Shown here: one piece after another, positions 27,561 through 36,410 of the stretch
Layout of the letters: every line of letters begins with the position of its first letter
Position numbering within the stretch: position 1 is the stretch's first letter
Source: Prevotella lacticifex
Lineage (GTDB): Bacteria; Bacteroidota; Bacteroidia; Bacteroidales; Bacteroidaceae
Assembly: GCF_019973375.1 (NCBI RefSeq)
Contig: NZ_BPTV01000002.1
Coordinates: forward strand, 667,228 to 731,227
DNA: 64,000 bases
Reading direction: 5' to 3'
Notes under the pieces: generated by a model
What the model was told of the DNA's origin: nothing
The model's input: only the letters and a program-made list of their open reading frames with translations
Databases searched by the model: none
Position numbers and translations under genes: made by a program

Positions 27561-27642
27561 ACGCGAAACGGTACTTTTCGCATTGCAAAAAGTACCGTTT
27601 CGCGTCGTAATACCGTCCGTTTTGCGGAGCAAAATGGTCGGT
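27561..27642. repeat. Two consecutive strong hairpins with AACGG/CCGTT motifs
   Basis: Hairpin 1: perfect 18-bp stem, ACGCGAAACGGTACTTTT (27561-27578) with 27588-27605, 9-base loop. Hairpin 2: 14-bp stem, 12 matched (27612-27625 with 27629-27642), loop GGA. Neither is followed by a T run, and they lie between divergent transcription units, so they are not ordinary terminators. Related motifs are at 2030-2100. Confidence 0.75.
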
Positions 27643-27863
27643 AACGTAATCAACTGGTTATCAGAGTGATAAAATAGAGGCTAAGAGAGATTCCCGCATG
27701 GAATATTATTTACATTTTATCGCCAGCCCCACACTATTCACAGCCTGCGCCGGGGGCTCTATGGGGCGGTGCGGGGTTAATTATTCTAAATATTATGGTG
27801 GGGAGCAATCTTATCTCATTGGATTTTCGTAATATTGCAGCCGATTTTTTTAGGATAACATAT

Positions 27864-29876
27864 ATGACATCAAGAACCGTTTCTTCGGGAAGTACGGCCC
27901 ACCGCCTCAGTGCGATGGGACTGTTAGTGACATTGGGCATCGTGTACGGCGATATTGGTACGTCACCGCTGTATGTCATGAAGGCCATTACCGGCACCAC
28001 CTCGATGGTGACGGCCGACTATATAATTGGTGCTGTATCGTGCATCATCTGGACGCTCACCTTCCAGACCACGCTGAAATATGTGGTGCTGGCCCTGCGC
28101 GCCGACAACAAGGGTGAGGGCGGCATCTTAGCACTCTACGCCCTCGTGAGGAAGCACGGCAGGGCGTGGCTCTACCTCCTGGCCATCATCGGCGCGAGCA
28201 CACTCGTCGCCGACGGGGTCATCACGCCGTCGATAACGGTACTGTCGGCCATCGAGGGACTGCGCGCCTACGAGCCGTCGACACCCGTCATCCCCATCGC
28301 CATTGCCATTCTGACGGTGCTCTTCTTCATCCAGCAGTACGGCACGAGTGCCATCGGCAAGCTCTTCGGACCGATGATGCTGTTGTGGTTCTCGATGATC
28401 GGCATCCTGGGCATAACGCATGTGGGCGACAGCTGGATAATCCTGAAGGCGTTCAATCCGTGGTACGCCATCCGTCTGCTGACGACAAGTCCGGAATGGT
28501 TCCTCATCCTTGGGGCCGTATTCCTCTGCACTACCGGTGCCGAGGCCCTCTATTCCGACCTCGGCCACTGCGGCAAGCAGAATATCCGGGTGAGCTGGGT
28601 GTTCGTCAAGGCCATGCTCATCTGCAACTACCTCGGTCAGGGAGCATGGATTATCGCCCATGCCGACAGTCTCGTGCCGGGAGTGAATCCGTTTTATGCC
28701 ATCATGCCGGCGGGATTCCTGCCCGTGGGAATAACGATGGCCACAATAGCGGCAATCGTTGCCAGTCAGGCACTTATCAGCGGCTCGTTCACCATCTTCA
28801 GCGAGGCCATGAACCTGCACTTCTGGCCACGGCAACGCATAAAATATCCCACCGACATCAAAGGACAGCTCTACATACCGTTCATCAATATCAGCCTCTA
28901 CGTCCTGTGCATCGTCGTCATCGTCTTCTTCCGCACATCGAGCAATATGGAGGCCGCCTACGGACTGGCCATCACGGTGACGATGCTCATGACGACACTG
29001 CTCTTGGGCTGCTACCTCCGGCAGAAGCAGATGCGGTGGGCGCTTCTCGTACCGGTAATAGGATTCTTCGTAGTCCTCGAGAGCATCTTCTTCGTGGCCA
29101 ATCTGGCCAAATTCCTCCACGGCGGCTGGGTGACGATGCTGCTGGCGGGAACCATTTGCACGGTGATGTACGTATGGTACAACGCCGAGAAGATAAGAAA
29201 CGCATTCGTCGAGCACCGCGACATTAGGAAATATTATGACATCCTATCCGACATCAAGGCCGACAAGTCGATAGCCAAATTTGCCACTAACGTGGTGTAT
29301 ATGAGCAGGTTCGGCGGAAAATACGACATAGAGCAAAAGGTGCTCTACTCCATCATCAACAAGCATCCCATGCGCGCCGACCACTACATCCTGCTCCACA
29401 CCGACTACGACGACACCCCCGACGAGCGAAGCTACGAGTTCTACGAGCTCATCCCCGGCACCCTCTATCGCCTCAACCTCCACCTCGGATTCCGCGTCCA
29501 GCCCTATGTCAACCTCTATCTACGGCAGGTCATCGAGGACCAGGTGGGCAACGGCCGCTTCACCCTCGAGAGCGGCTACGACTCACTGCGCCGGCACCAC
29601 GTGTCGGGCAACTTCATCTTCGTCTTCATAAAGCGCGTCTATGCCGAGTTCAATGTCTTCACGCCCAAGGCCCGCTTCATCATGACCATCTATAACCTCG
29701 TCCACCATCTCAAGCAGAGTGCGCCAAAGGCTATGGGCCTGAGTACCAGCAACGTACTCGTCGAGACCGTGCCATTGGTGGTCAGGGCCCGGCAGGTCGA
29801 AAGGGTGACGCAGATCAACGACGGTTCCCCCGCCGATGCCCCCGCTGCCGATCCCGTTGCCGCCCCCGTGGAATAA
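27864..29876 (+). CDS. kup: KUP-family potassium transporter
   Basis: 670 residues from ATG 27864; an in-frame ATG at 27795 would add 23 residues of unlikely sequence, while AGGATAA stands before 27864. Seen: GIVYGDIGTSPLYVMKAITG, the Kup signature, then about twelve membrane helices, NKGEGGILALYALV, and a hydrophilic C-terminal domain. It takes up K+ with H+. No neighbouring gene is functionally linked. The last 25 residues are Ala/Pro-rich. Confidence 0.92.
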   Translation: MTSRTVSSGSTAHRLSAMGLLVTLGIVYGDIGTSPLYVMKAITGTTSMVTADYIIGAVSCIIWTLTFQTTLKYVVLALRADNKGEGGILALYALVRKHGRAWLYLLAIIGASTLVADGVITPSITVLSAIEGLRAYEPSTPVIPIAIAILTVLFFIQQYGTSAIGKLFGPMMLLWFSMIGILGITHVGDSWIILKAFNPWYAIRLLTTSPEWFLILGAVFLCTTGAEALYSDLGHCGKQNIRVSWVFVKAMLICNYLGQGAWIIAHADSLVPGVNPFYAIMPAGFLPVGITMATIAAIVASQALISGSFTIFSEAMNLHFWPRQRIKYPTDIKGQLYIPFINISLYVLCIVVIVFFRTSSNMEAAYGLAITVTMLMTTLLLGCYLRQKQMRWALLVPVIGFFVVLESIFFVANLAKFLHGGWVTMLLAGTICTVMYVWYNAEKIRNAFVEHRDIRKYYDILSDIKADKSIAKFATNVVYMSRFGGKYDIEQKVLYSIINKHPMRADHYILLHTDYDDTPDERSYEFYELIPGTLYRLNLHLGFRVQPYVNLYLRQVIEDQVGNGRFTLESGYDSLRRHHVSGNFIFVFIKRVYAEFNVFTPKARFIMTIYNLVHHLKQSAPKAMGLSTSNVLVETVPLVVRARQVERVTQINDGSPADAPAADPVAAPVE

Positions 29877-30299
29877 CCACCGCAGCCCGCCGGCAGCGTC
29901 AAAAAGGGCGCAGACGGTTACGTGAGAAAGAAACGGGATGTTCCTGGCCGATGAAAGAGAATTATCCCCTCCCGCCTACCAGCACAGGCAGACGGTGAAC
30001 ATGATGTTCCTGGCCGATGAAAGAGAATTATCCCCTCCACACACAAAACAAAAAATCCCGCAAAGCCGCAAGGTTCGCCGAGCTGATTCCATCGGAATCA
30101 ACCTCCTTTGCGTTCCTTACGGCCTTGCGGGAGATAAAATCGTCTCGCGAGGAGAAAAACAATGCTCCTCTGCCCTATGGCGGCCTATAAGCCTGCTATC
30201 CTTCCTTATGTTTGTGTAGTACCAATAGCAGCCTGTCGCTGTCTTTTCCCTATAATATCCTATCTTCTCTATAGCCGCCTATATCCCTGGCCCTCAGCA
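29877..30299. repeat. Intergenic repeats downstream of kup
   Basis: A 36-base sequence starting GATGTTCCTGGCCGATGAAA occurs identically at 29937-29972 and 30003-30038. Then an inverted repeat (30056-30073 with 30115-30132, 16 of 18) encloses GATTCCATCGGAATC; it looks like a diverged member of the 41-43 kb palindromic repeat family and may act as a terminator for both flanking genes. Nothing gene-like. Confidence 0.6.
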
Positions 30300-31262
30300 T
30301 CATCCTCCCAACATCACCTTCGCCGTCACCTTGTTTTTCTTCATTATCCTTGCAATGCCGTAGCATACAGCCACCGTTGCTGCTCCTATGGCCGGGGCGA
30401 CGACAAACTGCTGCACTCCGGCCGGGCACACCGCCGCATCAATATTCGCGAGCCGCACCACGACATTCTCCAGCAGCACACCCTGGAGGCCGTAGATAGC
30501 CAAGGTGTAACGGCCCACATCCGCCAAACGGTCCTTCCATCCGCCACGAAACAGCCTGCAAACCAGCATCAGCAGACCGATGCTCAGCAGCGCCCCCGAC
30601 AGTCCGCCAACGAACTGCACCGGCAACTGCAATGGGTCATGGAACAGCACATCATGCGTCAGCACCGCCGGACCACGCCACGGCACGAGCAGGAAGCCGA
30701 CCGCCGATGCAGCTGTCACCCCCCCCACGTGTGCTTTCAGCCATCCGTCATAATCCTTCATCACATAGCCTAACCAAAAGAATATGAGCATATAGTTGAA
30801 CTGCAAGTAATAGCCATGGGGGAAGAGCAGCGCGACGACGATACTCCCGACAATCCTCAGCCACAGCGCCCCCGGCAGCCTCAACACCAGCCATGCATAG
30901 AGATAGCAGGCAAAGAGCGTGCGCAGAAACCACATGCCGCCAATAGCCTCATTATGTATGAACCCCACCGGGCATCCGCCCGTTACCACCCTCGTAGCTA
31001 ATAGGTTAAGACATACATACGCCACCGTCGGCACCAACAGCTGCAATGCCTTCTTCTTGACGAACGCCCCGAACGGCATCGTCAGCGCATGATGGCTGAA
31101 GTACCCGCACATCAGCATGAACAGTGCCATGTGGAACGTGTACAGCATCCTCCACACCACCGCCCCGTCGCCCACCGACAGCATCTGGAACGCATGTCCC
31201 GTACACACCAAGAATATCGCCCACAGCTTCGCCAGGTCGAGATAAGCTATCCGTTTCGGCAT
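30300..31262 (-). CDS. Membrane acyltransferase (family 3) with a G8 tract
   Basis: 320 residues, about ten membrane helices. Starts MPKRIAYLDLAKLWAIFLVC; the H in CTGHAFQ and the later HMALFMLMCGYF fit the acyltransferase-3 fold that adds acetyl or other acyl groups to polysaccharides. A G8 run (30719-30726) encodes VGGV near residue 180; gain or loss of a base would truncate the protein. The DNA around its start codon is duplicated at 33184-33239. Confidence 0.85.
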   Translation of the reverse strand: MPKRIAYLDLAKLWAIFLVCTGHAFQMLSVGDGAVVWRMLYTFHMALFMLMCGYFSHHALTMPFGAFVKKKALQLLVPTVAYVCLNLLATRVVTGGCPVGFIHNEAIGGMWFLRTLFACYLYAWLVLRLPGALWLRIVGSIVVALLFPHGYYLQFNYMLIFFWLGYVMKDYDGWLKAHVGGVTAASAVGFLLVPWRGPAVLTHDVLFHDPLQLPVQFVGGLSGALLSIGLLMLVCRLFRGGWKDRLADVGRYTLAIYGLQGVLLENVVVRLANIDAAVCPAGVQQFVVAPAIGAATVAVCYGIARIMKKNKVTAKVMLGG

Positions 31263-31395
31263 TTTTTACTTTTGTTTCAGTTTCTTCGTATCCACGATGT
31301 GCATCGCCCACCCCACCGGCTTGACCCATTTCCAATACCAAGCAATCGACGGAATTGGGATCGCGGCCTCACGCTTGTGCTTCTCCGTCAGACAA
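31210..31395. repeat. 186-bp direct repeat, copy A
   Basis: Nearly identical to 33184-33369 (a few substitutions, no indel). It spans the start of the acyltransferase gene and the last 43 codons of the glycosyltransferase at 33240. The two copies bracket 1,788 bases of inserted DNA. Confidence 0.88.
31266..31395 (-). pseudogene. 3' remnant of the family 2 glycosyltransferase
   Basis: Encodes CLTEKHKREAAIPIPSIAWY and the rest of the C-terminal end of the enzyme at 33240-34124. The rest of the gene is absent. It is a by-product of the duplication that brought in the DUF2335 cassette. Confidence 0.75.
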
Positions 31396-31462
31396 ATATA
31401 TAAATTGTAATGGAATGACCTTTCAATCATTCCAATTATTATGATGTAAAATCTATATGGAT

Positions 31463-31834
31463 TCAATTATTGTGCTTTGATTTTCCATAAGTAAAAAGAC
31501 CCACTACAGCTGCTATTGCACCTATAGCTGTTGCAATAGCTCCAGTGTCAGACTTTACATAAATTGCAAAACAAAGTATTCCCCCTAATAATATGACACA
31601 TAAGAAAGCAAGTACAGTAGAAACTATTATGAGCCTACCATTATATTTCAACGTTTTGTCCTCTCTTCGGTGCCTATGTTCCATCTCTTTCTCAGCCATT
31701 GAGAGTATTCTTTCTGCTGCTCCTGGAACTATAATGTCATATTGTTTAAGTGACTCTGGAGGAGGAAGAGGACCATGCCAAGCTTCCATTTGCGAAACTT
31801 GGTGGGTTTCAGTACTTTGTTTATTTTCGCCCAT
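31463..31834 (-). CDS. DUF2335-type membrane protein
   Basis: 123 residues. Seen: GPLPPPESLKQYDIIVPGAAERILSMAEKE, the conserved DUF2335 start, a basic EHRHRRED segment, then two membrane helices (about 67-92 and 97-115). The family is widespread, often in mobile or phage-related DNA; its function is not established. It overlaps the end of a 54-residue gene by 14 bases. AT-rich compared with neighbours. Confidence 0.78.
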   Translation of the reverse strand: MGENKQSTETHQVSQMEAWHGPLPPPESLKQYDIIVPGAAERILSMAEKEMEHRHRREDKTLKYNGRLIIVSTVLAFLCVILLGGILCFAIYVKSDTGAIATAIGAIAAVVGLFTYGKSKHNN

Positions 31835-31985
31835 AATTATTCATAGCTGCGAATAAATCTCTGCCAACATTTTCCCAATCATGCTTAATGGCCTCACTAT
31901 CAGAGTGTTCATCTATAGACATAGGATTATTTCCCATGCCAAACATATATAGAAATGTCTTCCAAAATATTTTCATGCCGTTCAT
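31821..31985 (-). CDS. Small protein preceding DUF2335, 54 residues
   Basis: MNGMKIFWKTFLYMFGMGNN, then PMSIDEHSDSEAIKHDWENV and GRDLFAAMNNYGRK. A short amphipathic or hydrophobic start and an acidic body with DWENVGRDL. It has its own promoter (31993-32023) and its stop lies inside the DUF2335 gene, so the two form a coupled two-gene unit. No known family. Confidence 0.65.
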   Translation of the reverse strand: MNGMKIFWKTFLYMFGMGNNPMSIDEHSDSEAIKHDWENVGRDLFAAMNNYGRK

Positions 31986-31992
31986 TTTTCTA

Positions 31993-32023
31993 CAAAGTTA
32001 AATGATTCCTATTTAATCCGCAA
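31993..32023 (-). promoter_or_regulatory. Promoter of the DUF2335 cassette
   Basis: Minus strand: TTG (32021-32023), 20 bases, TAACTTTG (31993-32000), 7 bases before the ATG at 31985, so the message is nearly leaderless. Confidence 0.68.
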
Positions 32024-32215
32024 GTGTTTTGCCACTTTTAACACATTACTCCATAGAGATAGAGTGCCAGGATTTCTGTATCACGTTTTATTTCTTAACT
32101 CAATCTTGAATATTTAAAAAGTTAAAGCATTACTCATGAGTTTAGAAGCCTTTTCTGCCTCTTCACTGTAAGAATATATTTGACAAGTTGGCTAAAAAAA
32201 TCATCGGAAATAATA

Positions 32216-32362
32216 ATTACATGTGCTGCACCTACCCGCTTGCAGGGGCGGCCTCGTGACCGTTATTACATGTGCTGCACTTACCCGCTTGCAGGGGCGA
32301 CCTCGTGACCGTTATTACATATGCTGCACCTACCCACTTACAGGGGCGGCCTTTATGGCCGG
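32216..32362. repeat. Three 49-base tandem repeats
   Basis: Units begin ATTACATGTGCTGCACCTAC at 32216, 32265 and 32314; the third is diverged at its end. Each includes CTTGCAGGGGCG. Confidence 0.82.
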
Positions 32363-32985
32363 CCGGCCGGTCGTAAGACCGAATCTCTGCCATATCTTCG
32401 GCCTCTCAGCCCTGCCTAACGGCCATTGCAAACCACTGATAATAAGACGCTTGCAGCACTCTGCCCAGGGGCAGGGTTTATCCCCGTCCTACTGCCAAAG
32501 AAGAATTATAAGCCTCACACTACCAGCCCCGACGGGGCTGAATCGTCAATAACCCCGGACTAAGCGAGCGACAGCGAGTGCAGTCCGGGGAACATATAGG
32601 TCGACAGACATGCATTCAGTGCCTCGAAGACGCACAATAGCACGAAGTGTGCAAAAGCATGTGTTATCTGCGCGTTCCGCTATTCAACCTCTCCGAGGCT
32701 GGTCGTGGATTTCTCGCGTCCACGATCTTCCCCAGACTGCGGTCGCTGCGCTCCCTTAGTCTGGGGTTATTGAAAATTAAGCCCCGTCGGGGCTTTACGT
32801 TAGCAGCGAAAAACAATACATTAATTATCAGCGGATTGCCAACGTGACCCATTGGCAAGGGCGGGTAGGAAGAATTAGGGGTCGTCGGCGAACAACGGAC
32901 AAATATAATCAGACCAACAAAAAAAATAGAGATTCGGTCTGGTGACCGACCGGACGGCCATAAAGGCCGCCCCTGCAAAGGGATC
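32340..32985. repeat. Foldback region bounded by a roughly 45-base inverted repeat
   Basis: The left end (AGGGGCGGCCTTTATGGCCG, then GGTC...GACCGAATCTCT) is repeated inverted at 32929-32985 (AGAGATTCGGTC...CGGCCATAAAGGCCGCCCCT). The interior holds dispersed-repeat copy 3 (AAGACGCTTGCAGCACTCTG), a CCCCGGACT/AGTCCGGGG hairpin and a CCCCAGACT...AGTCTGGGG hairpin. No transposase or credible gene. May be a non-autonomous element. Confidence 0.6.
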
Positions 32986-33183
32986 ACGGAGGAAAAACGT
33001 TTGAGCGTTTCGGGCTCACTTGATATTTCCCGTGGACCGATATGTTTAATCTTCTCTGGTTACTGATCTATAATTGGTTAGAGAGGTCCATAACTCAAGG
33101 AAAATAGTAATAGGCAGACTTTAGCTCCCAATAGAGCTATCTCCTGCCACTGCCAGCCCACGGGGTTGAATCGTCAATAACCT

Positions 33184-33369
33184 AAGAATATCGCCCACAG
33201 CTTCGCCAGGTCGAGATAAGCTATCCGTTTCGGCATCTTTTACTTTTGTTTCAGTTTCTTCGTATCCACGATGTGCATCGCCCACCCCACCGGCTTGACC
33301 CATTTCCAATACCAAGCAATCGACGGGATTGGGCTCGCGGCCTCACGCTTGTGCTTCTCCGTCAGACAA
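33184..33369. repeat. 186-bp direct repeat, copy B
   Basis: Matches 31210-31395. Here the last 43 codons belong to the intact glycosyltransferase; the part beyond its stop is a duplicate of the acyltransferase start. Confidence 0.88.
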
Positions 33370-34124
33370 CAGCTGAACCGCCAATAATTAATCGCCGCTT
33401 TAGCCTTCTGCAACAATGGAATAGGCAGAGTAGTCATCTCGGCGTAAGTCATCATCGCCGCTATGGGGCTTTTCATGCGTATGCGCACTATATTGTCCGT
33501 GAGTCCGCCGTCGAGATAATCGCGTAGATATACGACCTTAGGGAACACCCGCAACCGGTATTTTCTTGCTATTCTGTTCCATACAAGGCACTCAGGGCAG
33601 AAACGCTCACCCTTCACCTCAGGGAAAGGGTACCGGCGCAGGATGTCGGTACGGAACACCTCACACATATCACCGCCGACATGCAAACGATAGCGCAGTT
33701 CCACTTCTGTAAAATCGCCCCCGACAAACGGATGTCCTATAACTTGTCCGTCGCGATGGGCCATATATCCACACACACCGGCAATATCGGCACTGCCGTT
33801 AGTGGATCTGTAAGCCTCAGCAATGTCGGCAATGGCCGTAGGAGGCAGCTCATCATCGCTGTCGAGCAAAAGCGTCAAACGACCGTGGGCGTTCTTGACA
33901 CCCATGTTTACTGCCGTATGCTTGCCACCATTGGCCTTACTAAGCAGAATGACAGGAAAAGCGGCGGCAGGCAGCCTGTCGACAGCAGAACTGACATCAT
34001 CATCTGATCCGTCGTCGACAATAATCCACTCAAAATCTTTGAATGTCTGATCGCATAGGCTTCTAAACAAATCCGGCAGAAAAGAGGCCCGGTTATATAT
34101 TGGGGTAATGACCGTGACGAGCAT
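33240..34124 (-). CDS. Glycosyltransferase family 2
   Basis: 294 residues, GT-A fold. Seen: MLVTVITPIYNRASFLPDLF, IIVDDGSDDD and the DxD-type motif LLLDSDDE (near 92). Family 2 enzymes add a sugar from a nucleotide donor to the growing repeat unit. Its gene starts 2 bases after the polymerase gene stop, so they are tightly coupled. The C-terminal end is duplicated at 31266-31395. Confidence 0.9.
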   Translation of the reverse strand: MLVTVITPIYNRASFLPDLFRSLCDQTFKDFEWIIVDDGSDDDVSSAVDRLPAAAFPVILLSKANGGKHTAVNMGVKNAHGRLTLLLDSDDELPPTAIADIAEAYRSTNGSADIAGVCGYMAHRDGQVIGHPFVGGDFTEVELRYRLHVGGDMCEVFRTDILRRYPFPEVKGERFCPECLVWNRIARKYRLRVFPKVVYLRDYLDGGLTDNIVRIRMKSPIAAMMTYAEMTTLPIPLLQKAKAAINYWRFSCCLTEKHKREAASPIPSIAWYWKWVKPVGWAMHIVDTKKLKQK

Positions 34125-34126
34125 AA

Positions 34127-35305
34127 TTATCTCCTTTCCTCACCAAACTTAAAGGGCCTACGGTACAACTTGTCACGGTCGTAGTTATGGTCGTACTCAT
34201 ACTGTGCCTCTATATCGTCACCTCTACGGAATCCATTGGTAAGGAAAGTCTTATAAGGGTAGAGCATCATGCCCCAACTCGTAAGGATACGGTTGAAAAG
34301 GAAGAAACACACTACGACAATGATATTGGCGAATTTCCGGTTGTTGGCGGTGTGTGTACAAAGATAGGAGATGGTAGAGATGACACCTATCATATAGTAC
34401 CAGCTCAGTCGTCCTCCGTTTTCATTTTTGATGAAGAACAAGAGAATAAGACAGAAAACGAGGGCCATATTCATCATCACGATGTTTGTTCTCCTCAATG
34501 GAATCTCATTATATCGTCTGAGAATGATGTACAGGAAAAATACAGCCTCAACAAGATAGGCTATTCGGAATCCTGTCTCATTACCCGCCACTTCCGCACG
34601 CTCACTGTCCACCTCACCGTATGCCGAGAAGATGGCAGTAGGACCACCGGTCAGTCCTAGCAGGAAAGCGGCAATCATCACATAGATAACTTTCTTCTTT
34701 TCGAACTTCCTTACAGGAACGAAATACATCGGAAGAAGTATTAATGCCGAGTTATGGAATGACCAGGCTATGAACCACACTAACAGGAATCGCTTCCAAT
34801 TACGGTCAATGATATATCTTATCGACAGCCACGCTATTGTGGCTCCTATTACCTGACGGAGATAAGTAAATGTGAAAAAGAACCACAGGCCCAAAAACAA
34901 AATGACGGCAAAAGGGTAGTTATTGCAGTAATCTTTGATAGAGTGGAACAGAAGTGTATAAATCACGCAGGTAGTGATAAGGATGAAGATGTACCGGTTG
35001 TCGGTAATCGCTCCTACGATAACGTTATATATCTGATAGCCATACTCTTTCGGGTACAAATTGGCTACTGCCGACTGCCGGAAGTCGAAGATGCCGTCGT
35101 TCACCATATCGGCAGTATCGTCGAACAGCTCAGCATAGATGTATCTGTCGTAACCACCAAGCATGTCGGCAAGACCGACGAAGAATGCGAGGAAGGCAAA
35201 CATAGCTACAAGTGCATAGCGCTGGTTGTCGGTACGGCTTCCGTAGCCCACCGACGAATAGTATGTGGCTACCGCAATAAGAAATATAATGTAGTATAAT
35301 AACAT
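34127..35305 (-). CDS. EpsG-like polysaccharide polymerase
   Basis: 392 residues with about ten membrane helices. MLLYYIIFLIAVATYYSSVG, a GGYDRYIYAELF periplasmic-type loop and FTYLRQVIGATIAWLSIRYI (the conserved Arg-Gln helix) fit the EpsG family. Such proteins act like Wzy, joining lipid-linked repeat units outside the inner membrane. First gene after the promoter at 35403-35434. Confidence 0.85.
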   Translation of the reverse strand: MLLYYIIFLIAVATYYSSVGYGSRTDNQRYALVAMFAFLAFFVGLADMLGGYDRYIYAELFDDTADMVNDGIFDFRQSAVANLYPKEYGYQIYNVIVGAITDNRYIFILITTCVIYTLLFHSIKDYCNNYPFAVILFLGLWFFFTFTYLRQVIGATIAWLSIRYIIDRNWKRFLLVWFIAWSFHNSALILLPMYFVPVRKFEKKKVIYVMIAAFLLGLTGGPTAIFSAYGEVDSERAEVAGNETGFRIAYLVEAVFFLYIILRRYNEIPLRRTNIVMMNMALVFCLILLFFIKNENGGRLSWYYMIGVISTISYLCTHTANNRKFANIIVVVCFFLFNRILTSWGMMLYPYKTFLTNGFRRGDDIEAQYEYDHNYDRDKLYRRPFKFGEERR

Positions 35306-35402
35306 TTACAATTGACTATTATGGTTGTAAAATGGCAATAAATCAGTCCTCCCTTGGATTAGCAGCAGGTCAGAATCGATGCCATATCTTCTAAAGTCTC
35401 TG

Positions 35403-35434
35403 CAAAGATACAGTAAAATTATTTAAAAGAACAA
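35403..35434 (-). promoter_or_regulatory. Promoter before the polymerase gene
   Basis: Minus strand: TTG (35432-35434), 21 bases, TATCTTTG (35403-35410), about 100 bases upstream of the ATG at 35305. Confidence 0.65.
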
Positions 35435-35484
35435 CAATAAAAGAGAATTATATATTAACTTCCTTTTTATTATGAATTAAAACA

Positions 35485-36402
35485 TCAAGAATGATGGCGG
35501 ATGGGGTGAAAACATGAATCAAAAAGAGAAAAGATATTAATGAAGAACCCGAACAGATCGGCCTTCAGGTTATGTGACCGTCTGACAGGAATCAGCCCCA
35601 TCTTGCGATAGACCGCTGCATAATACCTTAACGTTCGTCGGTCGTCGAACCGGAAAATGGTGTAGAGATGAGCAATGATATCGAAATTGAGACGAGCCTC
35701 AATGATCGCGCGCTGCTCTCCGGAAAGATGCCCGGCGAGGGTCTGAAGCGACTGATAGACCTTCAGAGAATCCTCGTTGGCAATGATACGGGTCTGCGGG
35801 TTATTGGTATGGGAAATAGAATTGTTATTGTCACGATGATAGACATAACCGATCACGGGAAGGCACACGATCTTCGACAGCTGGATGATGACATGAAGGT
35901 TAAAGCACATATCCTCTATATGGAAGATACCATCGATAAACCGATTGCCGCCGATGGCTGACCGGCGAAAGATTTTATTCCATAGATAGGAGCCGCCGGA
36001 AGCGTGCTTGATGAACATCACCCCATCAACGACAACCTTTTTCTGATATTTGCTGACAGTCACGGTCCGGTCAGGAAAACATTCGTCATAGTTGAAAGCG
36101 ATCAGTTCAACATCCTTGGTTCTGAGTGCATCAACCATCAGGCTCGCATCGGCAGCTGACAGATTCTTTACCTCGTCGTCTCCGTCTACAAACCATATCC
36201 ATTCTCCACTTGCTTGCGCTAAGCCACGGTTGCGGATGGTTGCCGGTCCCTCGTGGTGAAGATCATCCAACTTGATGATCTCATATTCACTCCCAGGAAC
36301 TCCCCATTGCGACATCAGTATCCTTATGCTTCTCAAGCAACGGCCGATGTAGGCCTCACAGTGATAGGAGGGAATAATAAAGGAAAGCAGCATCTTTCTC
36401 AT
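35485..36402 (-). CDS. Glycosyltransferase family 2
   Basis: 305 residues. LLSFIIPSYHCEAYIGRCLR start, ATIRNRGLAQASGEWIWFVD with the DGDD acid motif, and SYLWNKIFRRSAI, a frequent block in EPS family 2 enzymes. A second ATG four codons in (MLLSF) is an alternative start. It follows the fucosyltransferase-like gene after 8 bases. Confidence 0.88.
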   Translation of the reverse strand: MRKMLLSFIIPSYHCEAYIGRCLRSIRILMSQWGVPGSEYEIIKLDDLHHEGPATIRNRGLAQASGEWIWFVDGDDEVKNLSAADASLMVDALRTKDVELIAFNYDECFPDRTVTVSKYQKKVVVDGVMFIKHASGGSYLWNKIFRRSAIGGNRFIDGIFHIEDMCFNLHVIIQLSKIVCLPVIGYVYHRDNNNSISHTNNPQTRIIANEDSLKVYQSLQTLAGHLSGEQRAIIEARLNFDIIAHLYTIFRFDDRRTLRYYAAVYRKMGLIPVRRSHNLKADLFGFFINIFSLFDSCFHPIRHHS

Positions 36403-36410
36403 TGTACTTA

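Noticed and set aside
28128..29227. Long open frames overlapping kup on both strands
   Set aside because: Shadows of the kup reading frame; His/Arg-rich composition without domains.
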